A DNA stretch of 64,000 nt, from the NCBI GenBank assembly GCA_024235095.1, contig JACKNC010000001.1:1401501-1465500 (forward strand), in the 5' to 3' direction. Numbering within the stretch: position 1 is the first letter of the stretch; every line of letters begins with the position of its first letter. Shown piece after piece: positions 9,281 to 17,966 of this stretch. The stretch is from Gammaproteobacteria bacterium. GTDB taxonomy: Bacteria > Pseudomonadota > Gammaproteobacteria > Competibacterales > Competibacteraceae. Position numbers and translations under genes: made by a program. The notes beneath the pieces are model-generated. The model had not been told where the DNA came from. It did no database searches and saw only the letters and a list, made by a program, of their open reading frames with translations.

Positions 9281-9337
9281 CCCCGCAGCTTGCTATGTAC
9301 CATCTCGCTTTTGATACCCCGCAGCTTGCTGCGGGGT
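9281..9337. repeat. REP-like palindrome, full copy plus truncated copy
   Basis: A perfect 20-bp palindrome CCCCGCAGCTTGCTGCGGGG lies at 9317-9336 (8-bp stem, CTTG loop) with A and T adding one more pair. The 5' part of the same sequence (CCCCGCAGCTTGCT) occurs alone at 9281-9294. Such GC stems are typical of REP elements mobilised by RAYT transposases; no such transposase is present here. Confidence 0.6.
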
Positions 9338-9366
9338 CTTTCATTAAAATGAAAGGTATTCGTTTT

Positions 9367-10430
9367 GGCTCAATATGGATTCCAGGCTGTTGAAGATGGC
9401 TCGCCCTGCCAAGGGACAGGAGCTACACTGAAGAGGTTTTGAACCGCCGCGCTCCAGGTTTCCCGTCGATGATCAACCTTCAGAATCTACTGGACGATGT
9501 CCGGTGTTACGAAACGGTCCGCCAACTGCGCTGGCCCGATGGGGTTCACTGCCCCCATTGTGGGGCGGCGAACATGACGAAGCAGGGTCACGACACGACC
9601 CAACCGGCGCGACAGAAATATCGGTGTGCCGGGTGCCATCGCTCTTTTGACGATCTAACCGGGACGGTGTTGGCCGGCCACCACCCGCCGTTACGAATTT
9701 GGATATTATGTTTATATTTTATGGGTTTGAACTTATCTAATGCCCAGATTGCCCAAGAGTTGGCGTTGAATCCGGACGACGTGCAGCGGATGACCGAGCA
9801 ACTGCGCCAAGGTATCGTCGCCCGCCAACCCGAACCCACCTTGGCGGGGGAAGTGGAATGCGACGAGGTCTATATGGTGGCCGGGCATAAAGGGCATCCG
9901 GACGCGGTGAAAAAAAAGGCCGCCGCGGGCGGCGTCGCCGGCTGAAGGGGGCACGGGGTCGAGGCACCCTGGAGCAGGAAAAGCCGCCGATTCTCGGCAT
10001 GATTGAGCGCGGCGGCGCGGTGGTCGTCCGGATGCTGGATAATGTCCAGCAAGCGACCATCCAACCGCTCCTTCAGACTTTCATCGCCCCGGGAACCCGG
10101 GTGTATACCGATGAATATGCAATCTATAACCCATTGAAGGATTGGGGCTTTGATCATCATACGGTGTGTCACAGCCGGGGTGAATACGCCCGCGACGACG
10201 ATGGCGATGGCTTCCATGAGATTCATGTTAATACCGCTGAGGGTTTCTGGTCCCTGTTGCGTTCCTGGTTGCGACCCCATCGAGGAATTTCGCAAGAAAA
10301 GCTGCCGCTCTACCTGGGCTTCTTTCAGTTCGTGCATAACCGTCCGCATTCGGGGCAAAGGCTTGCTCAGACCTCTCTTGGAACTGCTGGTCGCCTAACA
10401 ACGCCAACTGACTGGAATCCATATTGAGCC
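9367..10430 (+). mobile_element. IS1595-family insertion sequence
   Basis: A 1064-bp element bounded by perfect 19-bp inverted repeats: GGCTCAATATGGATTCCAG at 9367-9385 and its complement at 10412-10430. The flanks are TTCGTTTT (9359-9366) and TTCGTTTA (10431-10438), an 8-bp target duplication with one mismatch, the length known for IS1595. It carries one transposase gene, split by a frameshift. It sits immediately upstream of a sulfotransferase gene and has probably replaced that gene's promoter region. Confidence 0.9.
9439..10427 (+). CDS. IS1595-family transposase, two frames joined at an A8 run
   Basis: The first part (9439-9945) has the N-terminal zinc ribbon (CPHCG ... CAGCHRSF) and the first acidic motif VECDEVY. 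The second part carries YTDEYAIY, the HVNTAEGFWSLLRSWL motif and FVHNRPHSG. The family-typical basic linker (KKKGRRGRRRRLKGARGRGTLEQEKPP) is reached only by a -1 shift at eight A residues (9910-9917); without it the ribosome stops at 9945. Joined with one -1 slip, the product is 329 residues, a normal size. This may be programmed slippage or a mutation. TTG 9439 gives the usual NRRAPGFP start; ATG 9469 is the alternative. Confidence 0.85.
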
Positions 10431-10474
10431 TTCGTTTATGCACGGATACCCTCTACTCATGGATTAAAGCATCT

Positions 10475-11701
10475 ATGACGCCATATCAATGTTCCTGGGT
10501 GAGAATATGGAATAGTCTGGCGAATTTATTGCCTAGGCACATGAGTTCTCAGCTATTTTCCAGCGATGCGCTAATGCAGTCAGCACAAAAAGCTGCTGGA
10601 TATTCTGATTTTGGCTGCACTACTTTCCTAGAACCGCTTCAAAAATTTTTAGAAGCATTGGAAGAAACTGGTGACTTACATCCTTTTGGAAGATTTTATG
10701 TAAAAAAAGTGATCACTGGGCTTCTGGTTCATCGGTTAAGGCTTACAGCCCTTTGGCAAGGTCATCCCCAGATATTTGATGAAACCATACGCAAGCCGAT
10801 TATCATTCTCGGGTTACCGCGCACTGGCACATCGTTTCTATTTAATCTGCTTGCTCAAGACCCAGATCATCGGTTTCTATCGAATTGGGAGGCTACTATA
10901 TCTCAAGTTCCCCCAGAAGGGAGCTATGTCTTTCAAAGCGACCCGCGACGGAAACAAGCCATGACGCTCATGAAATTACAAGACCGTCTGGCCCCAAACT
11001 TGAAGCATATACACACGTTTTATCTCGACGGTCCTGAAGAGTGTACTCCCCTTCTCCTGCAAGGGTTCACAACGCTGGCGCTCGTTGGTATGTTTAATGT
11101 CCCTCGCTATTCACTGTGGCTTGATACAGCATCACATCTTTCCACATACCATCACTACAAACGTATACTGCAAACTCTACAGTGGAAATACCCTGGAGAG
11201 AGATGGTTAGTGAAATCACCTGCTCATATCGAGGCTATAACAGCGATCCTGGACGTTCTCCCGGATGCATGCATTGTTCAGATGCATCGAGATCCAGTGA
11301 AGTCCATACCATCTTATGCAAGCCTTTGTGCGACATTTCGCGGCATTTACATGCAGCATATCGATGTTGAGGCATTGGGTTCTCAAGTCTTGACTCGCCT
11401 CGCTGCTGATTACGATAACTATTTAATACAGCGCCAGCAGTGTGACTCATCAAGATTCATGGATGTGCAGTACCATGAACTTATAGATGATCCATTTGGA
11501 ACGGCATGTCGTATATATGAGCGGTTTGATTTGCAACTTTCGGCGGAAGCCGAGAAAAACATGGGTGCCTTTCTAGCCAAACAGCCCAAGGAGGGGAGTG
11601 CTCACAGGTACCGCCCCGAGGATTTTGGGCTCTCGCATCAACAGATTCGTGATCATCTGCGCGACTATATCCTTGCTTTTAATGTACCTGATGAGATTTA
11701 G
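10475..11701 (+). CDS. Sulfotransferase family protein
   Basis: About 408 residues, cytoplasmic PAPS-dependent sulfotransferase. The 5'-phosphosulfate loop is IIILGLPRTGTSFLFNLL and the 3'-phosphate motif is in MHRDPVKSIPSYASL, as in Sulfotransfer_3 proteins. It would place sulfate on a sugar, lipid or small molecule; a role in exopolysaccharide decoration fits the locus but is inference. A longer frame would start at TTG 10424 inside the right inverted repeat of the IS1595 element, so that start is not original. ATG 10475 keeps the family's short N-terminal SWVRIWNSL helix; ATG 10541 is also possible. The IS lies directly upstream, so expression may depend on the element or be lost. Confidence 0.85.
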   Translation: MTPYQCSWVRIWNSLANLLPRHMSSQLFSSDALMQSAQKAAGYSDFGCTTFLEPLQKFLEALEETGDLHPFGRFYVKKVITGLLVHRLRLTALWQGHPQIFDETIRKPIIILGLPRTGTSFLFNLLAQDPDHRFLSNWEATISQVPPEGSYVFQSDPRRKQAMTLMKLQDRLAPNLKHIHTFYLDGPEECTPLLLQGFTTLALVGMFNVPRYSLWLDTASHLSTYHHYKRILQTLQWKYPGERWLVKSPAHIEAITAILDVLPDACIVQMHRDPVKSIPSYASLCATFRGIYMQHIDVEALGSQVLTRLAADYDNYLIQRQQCDSSRFMDVQYHELIDDPFGTACRIYERFDLQLSAEAEKNMGAFLAKQPKEGSAHRYRPEDFGLSHQQIRDHLRDYILAFNVPDEI

Positions 11702-11918
11702 TTGAAAACGGTTCAATAGTTAGGCAGCTAGCTTGGTCTTTTTTTTACTCAATAAAGATAAGGTAAATGGTTGTGAAGCATGATATAGCACGCATGGTTC
11801 ATAGTTGCAGGGTTAACCGGTGTTGATGACCCATGGGGCTTGTCACGTCTACTTATAATAGATTGATTACACAATATAATTCATAGGTATATTGCTTAAA
11901 ACAGCGCGAGGCTATCAG

Positions 11919-12500
11919 ATGGCGGCGAGATGGATGATGCTTGTTTCTATGTTTTCTATTGCTGGTTTCGTACTGACTCGCGTCCTTGCTAGTCCAACCA
12001 GTTTAAGTATCTTGTTTTTTGGATGCGCCGTAACTGCGCTCGCGGTTCTGCTGGGTTGGACTTATGCATTAGTCGCCAGGACCAAGGATCAGGAAAATTG
12101 CGGAATCGTATTTTCAATGCGCGCTCATATTCTTTTGCACTTAGTGCCATTTAGTTATGTGGTCATGCAGTTTTTTATTGAGATGTCGCCGTTGACGAAT
12201 GGACTCTTTCTCGGACCTCTCATGTTGTTTTTCCTGACTGGAAGAAACACTTGGAGAATAATGTCTGAGCAGTTTGACTGGAAAATGTACCGACTTTTCT
12301 ATAGAGGCAACACGGGGCTATTAACCGTATTACCAATACTAGCAATATTGGGCGCTTTAATGCATGAAGGCTCTGTAGGCGGCGAAGCGTTCAAACGGGT
12401 AGTGCTTGTATATTCCTATGGTCATGCGCTGCTGATTGGCATTGCTGTCATCAGAATTGAGCAAGACATACGTAACCGATTTCAAGTTAGCACTCCTTAG
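11919..12500 (+). CDS. Uncharacterised multi-pass membrane protein
   Basis: About 193 residues with roughly five to six hydrophobic segments (for example WMMLVSMFSIAGFVLTRVL, LSILFFGCAVTALAVLLGW, ILLHLVPFSYVVMQFFIEM, GLFLGPLMLFFLTG, LLTVLPILAILGALM, VLVYSYGHALLIGIAVI). No enzyme motif is recognised. I chose ATG 11919 because GAGG at 11908-11911 is spaced 7 nt from it; an upstream TTG at 11892 has no ribosome site. It is convergent with the PEP-CTERM gene and separated from it by a hairpin. AT-richer than the housekeeping genes. Function unknown. Confidence 0.6.
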   Translation: MAARWMMLVSMFSIAGFVLTRVLASPTSLSILFFGCAVTALAVLLGWTYALVARTKDQENCGIVFSMRAHILLHLVPFSYVVMQFFIEMSPLTNGLFLGPLMLFFLTGRNTWRIMSEQFDWKMYRLFYRGNTGLLTVLPILAILGALMHEGSVGGEAFKRVVLVYSYGHALLIGIAVIRIEQDIRNRFQVSTP

Positions 12501-12522
12501 CTTGTGGGTTAGTAAGGAGCAA

Positions 12523-12563
12523 CCAAAGAAGGGAAGGCTAAACTGCCTTTCCCCCATCTTTGG
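12523..12563. terminator. Bidirectional hairpin between convergent genes
   Basis: CCAAAGA and GGGAAGGC pair with GCCTTTCCC and TCTTTGG around a TAAACT loop, with small bulges. It lies between the stop of the membrane protein (12500) and the stop of the convergent PEP-CTERM gene (12589), so it can serve both. T-tracts are weak. Confidence 0.5.
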
Positions 12564-12588
12564 CTCACTTGCTAAAAAGGGTTTAGAG

Positions 12589-13629
12589 TCACACGCGCTT
12601 GTTGCGGCGCTTGGCGGCTCCAATGCCGAGTAAACCTATCCCCAGAAGAGCCAGCGTAGCGGGTTCTGGTACTGATTCTATTTGCACTACACTCACGGAC
12701 GAAGTGCCCGCCAAAGTAAGCGAGTAGGTTCCTGCACCAAGGCTACCGAGCGTTATGCTGAAGTTTGATAAACCATTGTCGTTACCACTCCGGATATCGC
12801 TGATGCCATCGCTTCCCGGAACAGAGGGAAGACCGACTGTGTTATTGAGGCTCTCATCGTCATCGTTCTCAGTACATGTGGCGCCAACACAACTGCTGAA
12901 CCCACCCGCTAACCCATCAGGGTTCCATCTTACGTTAACGCCTGCGTTGGTGCTGCTAAGTCCGAAACTAAGACCTGTATTTGCTTGGGCAAGCGCAATG
13001 AGCGGGGTGGGTACGGTGTCATCCGACACGTAAAGAGATGGATTAGCCTGAAATGACAGTGTTAACGAAGCAGGTCCTACCGTCGTGAATACGAAATTCA
13101 AAGTAGTGTTTGATTGGACATTCGTGGAAGACTGTGCGGTACCTGTCCCCGCAATTTCAGCTTCGCTGATCTGAACCGTGCTGGTTGGAACACCGTTCAC
13201 CAACTGAGCAGTTTGAATCTCGGAATCCGAGTTTGCATAGGTTTGAGCTACGCCCGGTCCGAAAAAATCCCAATTGTTTGCTGCACCATCAACACGTGAC
13301 GGCGCACCACCTGGAGCATTGGCCGCATGAGCCGCTAGGGGAGGGGTGCCAGGAGTTGTGCTGCATGTAGTAACGGAAGTCGTGACGGAACCAAAGCAAC
13401 TTGTACTGATTCCAGCGGTAGTATCGGACACGCCATTTAGAGTGGCCGTGTTGTCAAGATTAAAGCTGTAAGACGAAACTGCCGGCGCGTTAACACCCGT
13501 TATAACGATCGTAAGATCGCTGATCTCAAGTTTCGACCCTGCGTATACGCTAGCAGCTGCTTGCCCTGCTGCTCCCATCGCAAACACGCCTGCTATTGCT
13601 GCCGCTAAGGCGGTTTTTTTCAGGTTCAT
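12589..13629 (-). CDS. PEP-CTERM sorting-domain exported protein
   Basis: A 346-residue secreted protein. Signal peptide MNLKKTALAAAIAGVFAMGAAGQAAA, then a Ser/Thr/Asn-rich body with few charges and paired cysteines (SCFGSVTTSVTTC; CVGATC before an acidic ENDDDE), then the sorting tail VPEPATLALLGIGLLGIGAAKRR: PEP motif, transmembrane stretch, basic end. Such proteins are cut by an exosortase at the PEP motif and placed in the extracellular matrix. Ribosome site GGAG lies at normal distance on the minus strand. A sigma-54-type promoter and upstream repeats (separate entries) suggest activator-dependent expression. The body has no recognised domain. Confidence 0.9.
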   Translation of the reverse strand: MNLKKTALAAAIAGVFAMGAAGQAAASVYAGSKLEISDLTIVITGVNAPAVSSYSFNLDNTATLNGVSDTTAGISTSCFGSVTTSVTTCSTTPGTPPLAAHAANAPGGAPSRVDGAANNWDFFGPGVAQTYANSDSEIQTAQLVNGVPTSTVQISEAEIAGTGTAQSSTNVQSNTTLNFVFTTVGPASLTLSFQANPSLYVSDDTVPTPLIALAQANTGLSFGLSSTNAGVNVRWNPDGLAGGFSSCVGATCTENDDDESLNNTVGLPSVPGSDGISDIRSGNDNGLSNFSITLGSLGAGTYSLTLAGTSSVSVVQIESVPEPATLALLGIGLLGIGAAKRRNKRV

Positions 13630-13713
13630 GAGGTTAATCTCCTAAGTTAGGACTGATAGGCTGTAAGTTAGTCCATCCGTTTTCTAAAGCTGGATGAGTC
13701 GCGATTTATATAA

Positions 13714-13728
13714 GCAAAGGTTAGGCCA
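13714..13728 (-). promoter_or_regulatory. Sigma-54 (-24/-12) promoter of the PEP-CTERM gene
   Basis: On the minus strand TGGCCTAACCTTTGC has GG and GC separated by exactly 10 nt and ends TTTGC, matching the TGGCAC-N5-TTGC consensus in its invariant bases. Predicted transcription start is near 13702, giving a leader of about 70 nt with a good ribosome site. Sigma-54 control through PrsK/PrsR is known for PEP-CTERM systems. Confidence 0.75.
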
Positions 13729-13789
13729 AAAAAAAAATTATATTAAAATATATAGTTATGTTTCAATCAAATCAGCTAACCCAAAAAAA

Positions 13790-13806
13790 TGTAAAATTTT
13801 CCGACA
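13790..13806. promoter_or_regulatory. 17-bp motif copy 1 (possible activator site)
   Basis: TGTAAAATTTTCCGACA, ends forming TGT...ACA. It lies about 62 bp upstream of the -24 element, a usual place for an enhancer-binding protein. Identical to the copy at 14174. Confidence 0.6.
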
Positions 13807-13966
13807 TTGAGCTGATGCAGACATCGTCAGATTTTAGGGGGGATTTTTGCTATGCCGCTTAATATTATTATAAAATATTAAAAATATTCAGTCAGTTAAC
13901 TTGTTGCTATGCTGATCAAAAAACCATAGAACCAGCTTCCCCCAAGCGAAAACGATCTATTAATGG

Positions 13967-13983
13967 TGTAAAGTTTTCTGACG
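13967..13983. promoter_or_regulatory. 17-bp motif copy 2 (variant)
   Basis: TGTAAAGTTTTCTGACG, three mismatches to the other two copies, same orientation. Possibly a weaker site. Confidence 0.5.
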
Positions 13984-14173
13984 CGGCTAATCTGGTCAGC
14001 CACGAACGCATAAGAAGATATCTTGAAACCCTCGTAGGATGGGTTGTTGTAGCCATATCTTCCAAAGAGACTTTTTTCTATATTTTCAAAGAGAAATATA
14101 TCGTGGTTGGCTGTTTGCCGATTTCGCGACGGGTTAGCCATGTCATTCTGGGTAAAAAAATGCCTTCTAACTG

Positions 14174-14190
14174 TGTAAAATTTTCCGACA
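14174..14190. promoter_or_regulatory. 17-bp motif copy 3
   Basis: TGTAAAATTTTCCGACA, identical over 17 bp to copy 1 although 384 bp away in otherwise unlike sequence. Confidence 0.6.
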
Positions 14191-14377
14191 GCAATGCCAT
14201 TTTGCTACGAGCATTACTCGGGGTCGAACGTCATTCTACCCTTCGACTAACTGTAGAATGTCGTCGAACGCTGTTATCGCCGGATATTGGCATAACGCAC
14301 TTAACCCTCTTCCAATTCACAACTGATTGACCGGGGCAAAGTTCGTTGCACGCCTTCCAATACGGCGGTGATGCCGG

Positions 14378-17300
14378 TTAGGATGATGGTGGACGGATCC
14401 CAAACCAAATGACATACAACGCTGGCAGCGCTAAACGATCAAGAACGGTCGCAATCAGCAACCCACCTATGATAGCCGCCGCCATAGGCGCCCAGAAGGT
14501 ACTCTGGGTTAAGGGAATCAAAGCCAGAATCGCCGTCAACGCGGTCAACATAATGGGCCGGAATCGACGCACCGTCGAACTGATCACTGCCTGCCAAGGC
14601 GGCAGCCCTGCCGCCTGATCCTGGTCAATCTGATCCAGCAGAATCACCGCGTTGCGCATGATGATCCCCGACAGCGCAATCATCCCTAGCATAGCTACAA
14701 AGCCAAACGGCAATTGCGTAATCAACAAAAATAGCGTAACGCCAATGATGCCTAGCGGCGCCGTAAGCATCACAATCAGTGTCCGCTGGAAGCTCCGCAG
14801 TTGGAGCATCAGCAGGGTCAGGATGACCGCCATCATCAGTGGCGCGACTGCAAAGATCGACCCTTGCGATTTGACGCTAGCTTCCTGGGCGCCGCCAATC
14901 TCGATGCGATAGCCATCGGGCAACCGGGCGCGCAATGGGCCTAGCATATGGTCAATCTGCAAGGTCACATCCGGCGCCTGTACTCCATCAACAATCCCGG
15001 CTAGTACGGTGATCGTCGGAAAACGGTCGCGTCGCCAAACAATCCCTTCTTCAAAGGCACGTTCAATATAAGCAATCTGCCCTAAGGGAACGAAGCGATG
15101 ATTTTCAGTATAAATATAAAGATCCTTCAGATCACTCAAGTTGCTACGCTCCTCCCTGAGCGCGCGCAACACGATATCAATGACCTTGTCGCCTTCCCGG
15201 TACTGTGTGACCGATAAACCACTGACGAGGGCGCTGAGATTGCGCGAGAGATTCTGAATATTGAGACCCAGCGCGCGCGCCTTGTCCGGATCGATGCGCA
15301 ATCGCACAACCTGAATCCGCTCTTTCCAGTCCGTGTTGATATCCCGTGTGTAGGGGTTGGCTCGCATGATCTCAATCAGTTCGTTGGCAATGGTTCGCAG
15401 CCGACGCGAATCGCGTCCCACAACTCGAAACTGCACCGGATAGCCGAGGGGTGGGCCATTTTCCAGCCGCGATACGCGAGCGTGCACCGTTGGAAAGCCC
15501 TGCTCAAACTCATGATTCAAGCGCTGCAGAACTGCCTCACGAGCATCCTCATCGCGACTCATGATGACAACCTGGGCATAATTGACGCTATCTTGCTGAA
15601 TGCGCATCGAAAGATAGAAACGGGGAGAACCGCCGCCCACATAACTGACAAGATTTATAACATTTTCATCCCCTATGACCCGTGCTTCGAGTTGCCTGAC
15701 TTGCTCTTCGGTTGCAGCGAACGAAGAGCCCTCTGGTAACCACATGTCTACTAACAACTCAGGGCGAGATGAGGAAGGAAAGAATTGCTTTGGCACGAAA
15801 TGAAAGCCCAAGATGGCAGCGATAAAAGCCAAAAAAGTAAACACAAGTACCCTTCGATGGTGGAGCAAACACCATTCCACCAAACGCAATAACCCATCGT
15901 TGATCACCTCTTCCCAACGGATTACCCCGTCGCGGTAGCGTTGTACCCACTTTCCGAACCCGCCGCTACCTGAGAAAAAGGATTGAGGAAGTATCATCCC
16001 GTTGCCAGCAGGCTTTTCCTGCCTATTTAAAAATGTGTAAGCCAAATAGGGCGTGAAGACTACAGCAACGATCCATGACGATATCAAGGCGATGCTAACC
16101 ACCGCGAAAATGGAAAAGGTGTATTCGCCCGCATTAGACTGGGCCAACCCAATGGGCAGGAAACCGGCTACCGTTACCAGTGTGCCGGTCAGCATCGGAA
16201 AAGCGGTGCTGGTATATGCAAAGGTGGTGGCCTTGGTCCGATCCCAACCTTGCTCCATTTTGCGATCGATCATTTCCAGGACAATGATGGCGTCGTCCAC
16301 CAGCAAACCCAGGGCGATAATCAACGCGCCTAGCGAAATGCGATGCAGGTCAATGCCGAACAACTTCATACCCAGGAAAGTCATGGCTAGCACCAGTGGA
16401 ATGCATAAAGTTACGACCACGCCAGCGCGCCAACCCAGGCTGAAGAATGTCACTCCTAGCACAATTACCAGTGCTTCAAGAAAAGTCTTCATGAATTCAT
16501 TAATCGCCGCTTTCACGACGCGCGGCTGATCAGCCACTTGGTGAATGTCGATACCAATCGGTAGTTCAGCTTGTAGCTGATGTATGGCCTGGCGCAAGTC
16601 CGCACCCAATTTCAAGATGTTGCCGCCCTTGGTCATGGAAACCGCCAAACCAATGGCTTCCTGACCCATGTAGCGCATCTTGAAGATTGGGGGGTCTTGA
16701 TAACCTCGCCGGATTTCTGCAATATCGCTCAGACGGAAAATCCGATCATTGACGCGAATACCGGTAGCGCGGATGCTGTCCAGGGAGGCAAAGTTACCGT
16801 CCACTCGCAGCGGTATCTGGATCTGCGAAGTCGCTATTGTACCGGCGGATTCCACCGAATTTTGCGTTGTCAATGTGGAAAAAATCAGCAGGGGATCGAT
16901 TCCGATTGCGGCCAACTTCTTATCAGAGCCTTCAATATAGATTTTTTCCTGTTGAGCGCCGATCACGTCCACTTTACTAATGTCATTCAGCCCTAATAGT
17001 TTCTGACGTGCATAATCTACATATTCTTTGAGTTCCGCGTAGCTGAAACCATCTGCAGTAAAAGCGTAGATCGAGCCGAAAGTGTCACCAAATTCATCAT
17101 TGAAAAACGGTCCTTGCACTCCGACAGGAAGTTTGTGCCGTATGTCGGCGACTTTTTTGCGAACTTCGTACCAGATGTCTGGCACTTCATCGGGAGGTAC
17201 AGATTCCTTGAGTAAGATAATTAGGACCGCTTCTCCAGGTTTGGCATAGCTGCTGATAAAGTCCAGCCAAGGAGTTTCTTGCAGTTTTTTTTCAAGTGGA

Positions 17301-17503
17301 TCAATAATCTGCTGCTCAGTCTCCAGACTTGTAGCACCTGGCCAGTAGGCTTGGATTACCATCCCTTTCATAGTAAATTCAGGATCCTCCATTTGCCCGA
17401 GGGTGAAATAGGCATAGAAACCGCTCAACAGCAACAAACCGATCAGATAACGAATGAACGGTTGATGGTCGAGCGCCCACGCTGAAAGATTTGGGCCAGT
17501 CAT
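14378..17503 (-). CDS. RND-family efflux permease
   Basis: A 1041-residue inner-membrane proton-driven exporter of the AcrB/MexF (HAE-1) type. The first transmembrane helix follows a short cytosolic N-terminus, a large periplasmic loop comes next (ending before VVKAAINEFMKTFLEALVIVLGV), TM4 carries the proton-relay pair in GLLVDDAIIVLEMIDRKME, and the second half repeats the plan (TM10-like SGIIMRNAVILLDQ, with Arg near the place of the relay Lys). Full length. No membrane-fusion protein or outer-membrane channel gene is adjacent: upstream is only remnant sequence, downstream the regulatory region. It is therefore an orphan permease or has lost its partner. Start ATG 17503 has a weak ribosome site. 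Confidence 0.88.
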   Translation of the reverse strand: MTGPNLSAWALDHQPFIRYLIGLLLLSGFYAYFTLGQMEDPEFTMKGMVIQAYWPGATSLETEQQIIDPLEKKLQETPWLDFISSYAKPGEAVLIILLKESVPPDEVPDIWYEVRKKVADIRHKLPVGVQGPFFNDEFGDTFGSIYAFTADGFSYAELKEYVDYARQKLLGLNDISKVDVIGAQQEKIYIEGSDKKLAAIGIDPLLIFSTLTTQNSVESAGTIATSQIQIPLRVDGNFASLDSIRATGIRVNDRIFRLSDIAEIRRGYQDPPIFKMRYMGQEAIGLAVSMTKGGNILKLGADLRQAIHQLQAELPIGIDIHQVADQPRVVKAAINEFMKTFLEALVIVLGVTFFSLGWRAGVVVTLCIPLVLAMTFLGMKLFGIDLHRISLGALIIALGLLVDDAIIVLEMIDRKMEQGWDRTKATTFAYTSTAFPMLTGTLVTVAGFLPIGLAQSNAGEYTFSIFAVVSIALISSWIVAVVFTPYLAYTFLNRQEKPAGNGMILPQSFFSGSGGFGKWVQRYRDGVIRWEEVINDGLLRLVEWCLLHHRRVLVFTFLAFIAAILGFHFVPKQFFPSSSRPELLVDMWLPEGSSFAATEEQVRQLEARVIGDENVINLVSYVGGGSPRFYLSMRIQQDSVNYAQVVIMSRDEDAREAVLQRLNHEFEQGFPTVHARVSRLENGPPLGYPVQFRVVGRDSRRLRTIANELIEIMRANPYTRDINTDWKERIQVVRLRIDPDKARALGLNIQNLSRNLSALVSGLSVTQYREGDKVIDIVLRALREERSNLSDLKDLYIYTENHRFVPLGQIAYIERAFEEGIVWRRDRFPTITVLAGIVDGVQAPDVTLQIDHMLGPLRARLPDGYRIEIGGAQEASVKSQGSIFAVAPLMMAVILTLLMLQLRSFQRTLIVMLTAPLGIIGVTLFLLITQLPFGFVAMLGMIALSGIIMRNAVILLDQIDQDQAAGLPPWQAVISSTVRRFRPIMLTALTAILALIPLTQSTFWAPMAAAIIGGLLIATVLDRLALPALYVIWFGIRPPSS

Positions 17504-17647
17504 AAAGGGTTATCCAGGAAAACAGGCAATACCAGGATGGCAAGAGCGACAATTATCATTAGCAAATTTATGGCTTGATGCAGATATATAGAAGCTGATG
17601 GATCAATGGGCAATTGTAAAACCCTATTTCGAAGTATAGTGTAGTTA

Positions 17648-17872
17648 AAGGGATTCTCGACCGCCGGTTTCCTGCTCGCTTGGGCGATGTTCGCCGCCGC
17701 CGTACTCGACATGATGGAAAATTACGCGCTGTGGCGGCTCCTGCTCGGTTCAACGAACGCTCACTAGCCCGCGCTGGCAAACCTTTGCGCAACCCTGAAG
17801 TTCGGCATCGTCCTAGCTGGAGTCGGGTACATCATCATTAGCCTGCTGACCCTGATTGGGCGTGTGCATTGA
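17648..17872 (+). pseudogene. Remnant of a small membrane protein
   Basis: One frame reads GFSTAGFLLAWAMFAAAVLDMMENYALWRLLLGSTNAH, a TAG at 17765-17767, then LCATLKFGIVLAGVGYIIISLLTLIGRVH and a TGA. The AxLDxxEN-x-ALWRLL and LKF-x-IVLAGVGY patterns look like the C-terminal half of a small uncharacterised membrane protein family. The 5' part is missing and a stop interrupts it, so it is a decayed fragment. The surrounding 463 bp (17504-17966) has no other gene. Confidence 0.5.
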
Positions 17873-17966
17873 TAGAAATTATTTTAAAAACATCATCTTT
17901 TAGAGAAGAAGGCAGTACGCTGTTGTTCGTCAAAACCGATCTTAATTCTCAGAGGAGTACAACAAA

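Larger units (their letters stand above)
8903..9366. other. Intergenic region with hairpins and REP-like repeats
   Basis: No gene in 464 bp. It holds an imperfect hairpin directly after prsT (8936-8970), a CCAGC-tgaag-GCTGG hairpin near 9062-9077, and a REP-like palindrome with a partial copy (9281-9337), ending at the IS1595 element. No coding signal seen. Confidence 0.6.
13630..14377. promoter_or_regulatory. Long AT-rich regulatory region upstream of the PEP-CTERM gene
   Basis: A gene-free stretch of 748 bp between the PEP-CTERM gene (leftward start) and the 3' end of the RND gene. From right to left it holds a CATTCTAC...GTAGAATG inverted repeat (14232-14260), three copies of a 17-bp motif, an AT-rich stretch near 13860-13890, and a sigma-54 promoter. 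It looks like an enhancer-driven control region. A short leftward open frame (13896-14141) crosses one of the motifs and is not convincing as a gene. Confidence 0.65.

Noticed and set aside
13896..14141. Leftward 81-codon frame in the PEP-CTERM upstream region
   Set aside because: Crosses one of the regulatory motifs, AT-rich, no ribosome site, no recognisable family.
17500..17712. Leftward 70-codon frame whose stop overlaps the RND start (ATGA), with a C-terminal hydrophobic stretch
   Set aside because: Its 5' half is antisense to the decayed membrane-protein remnant, no ribosome site or family match; the overlap is probably chance.
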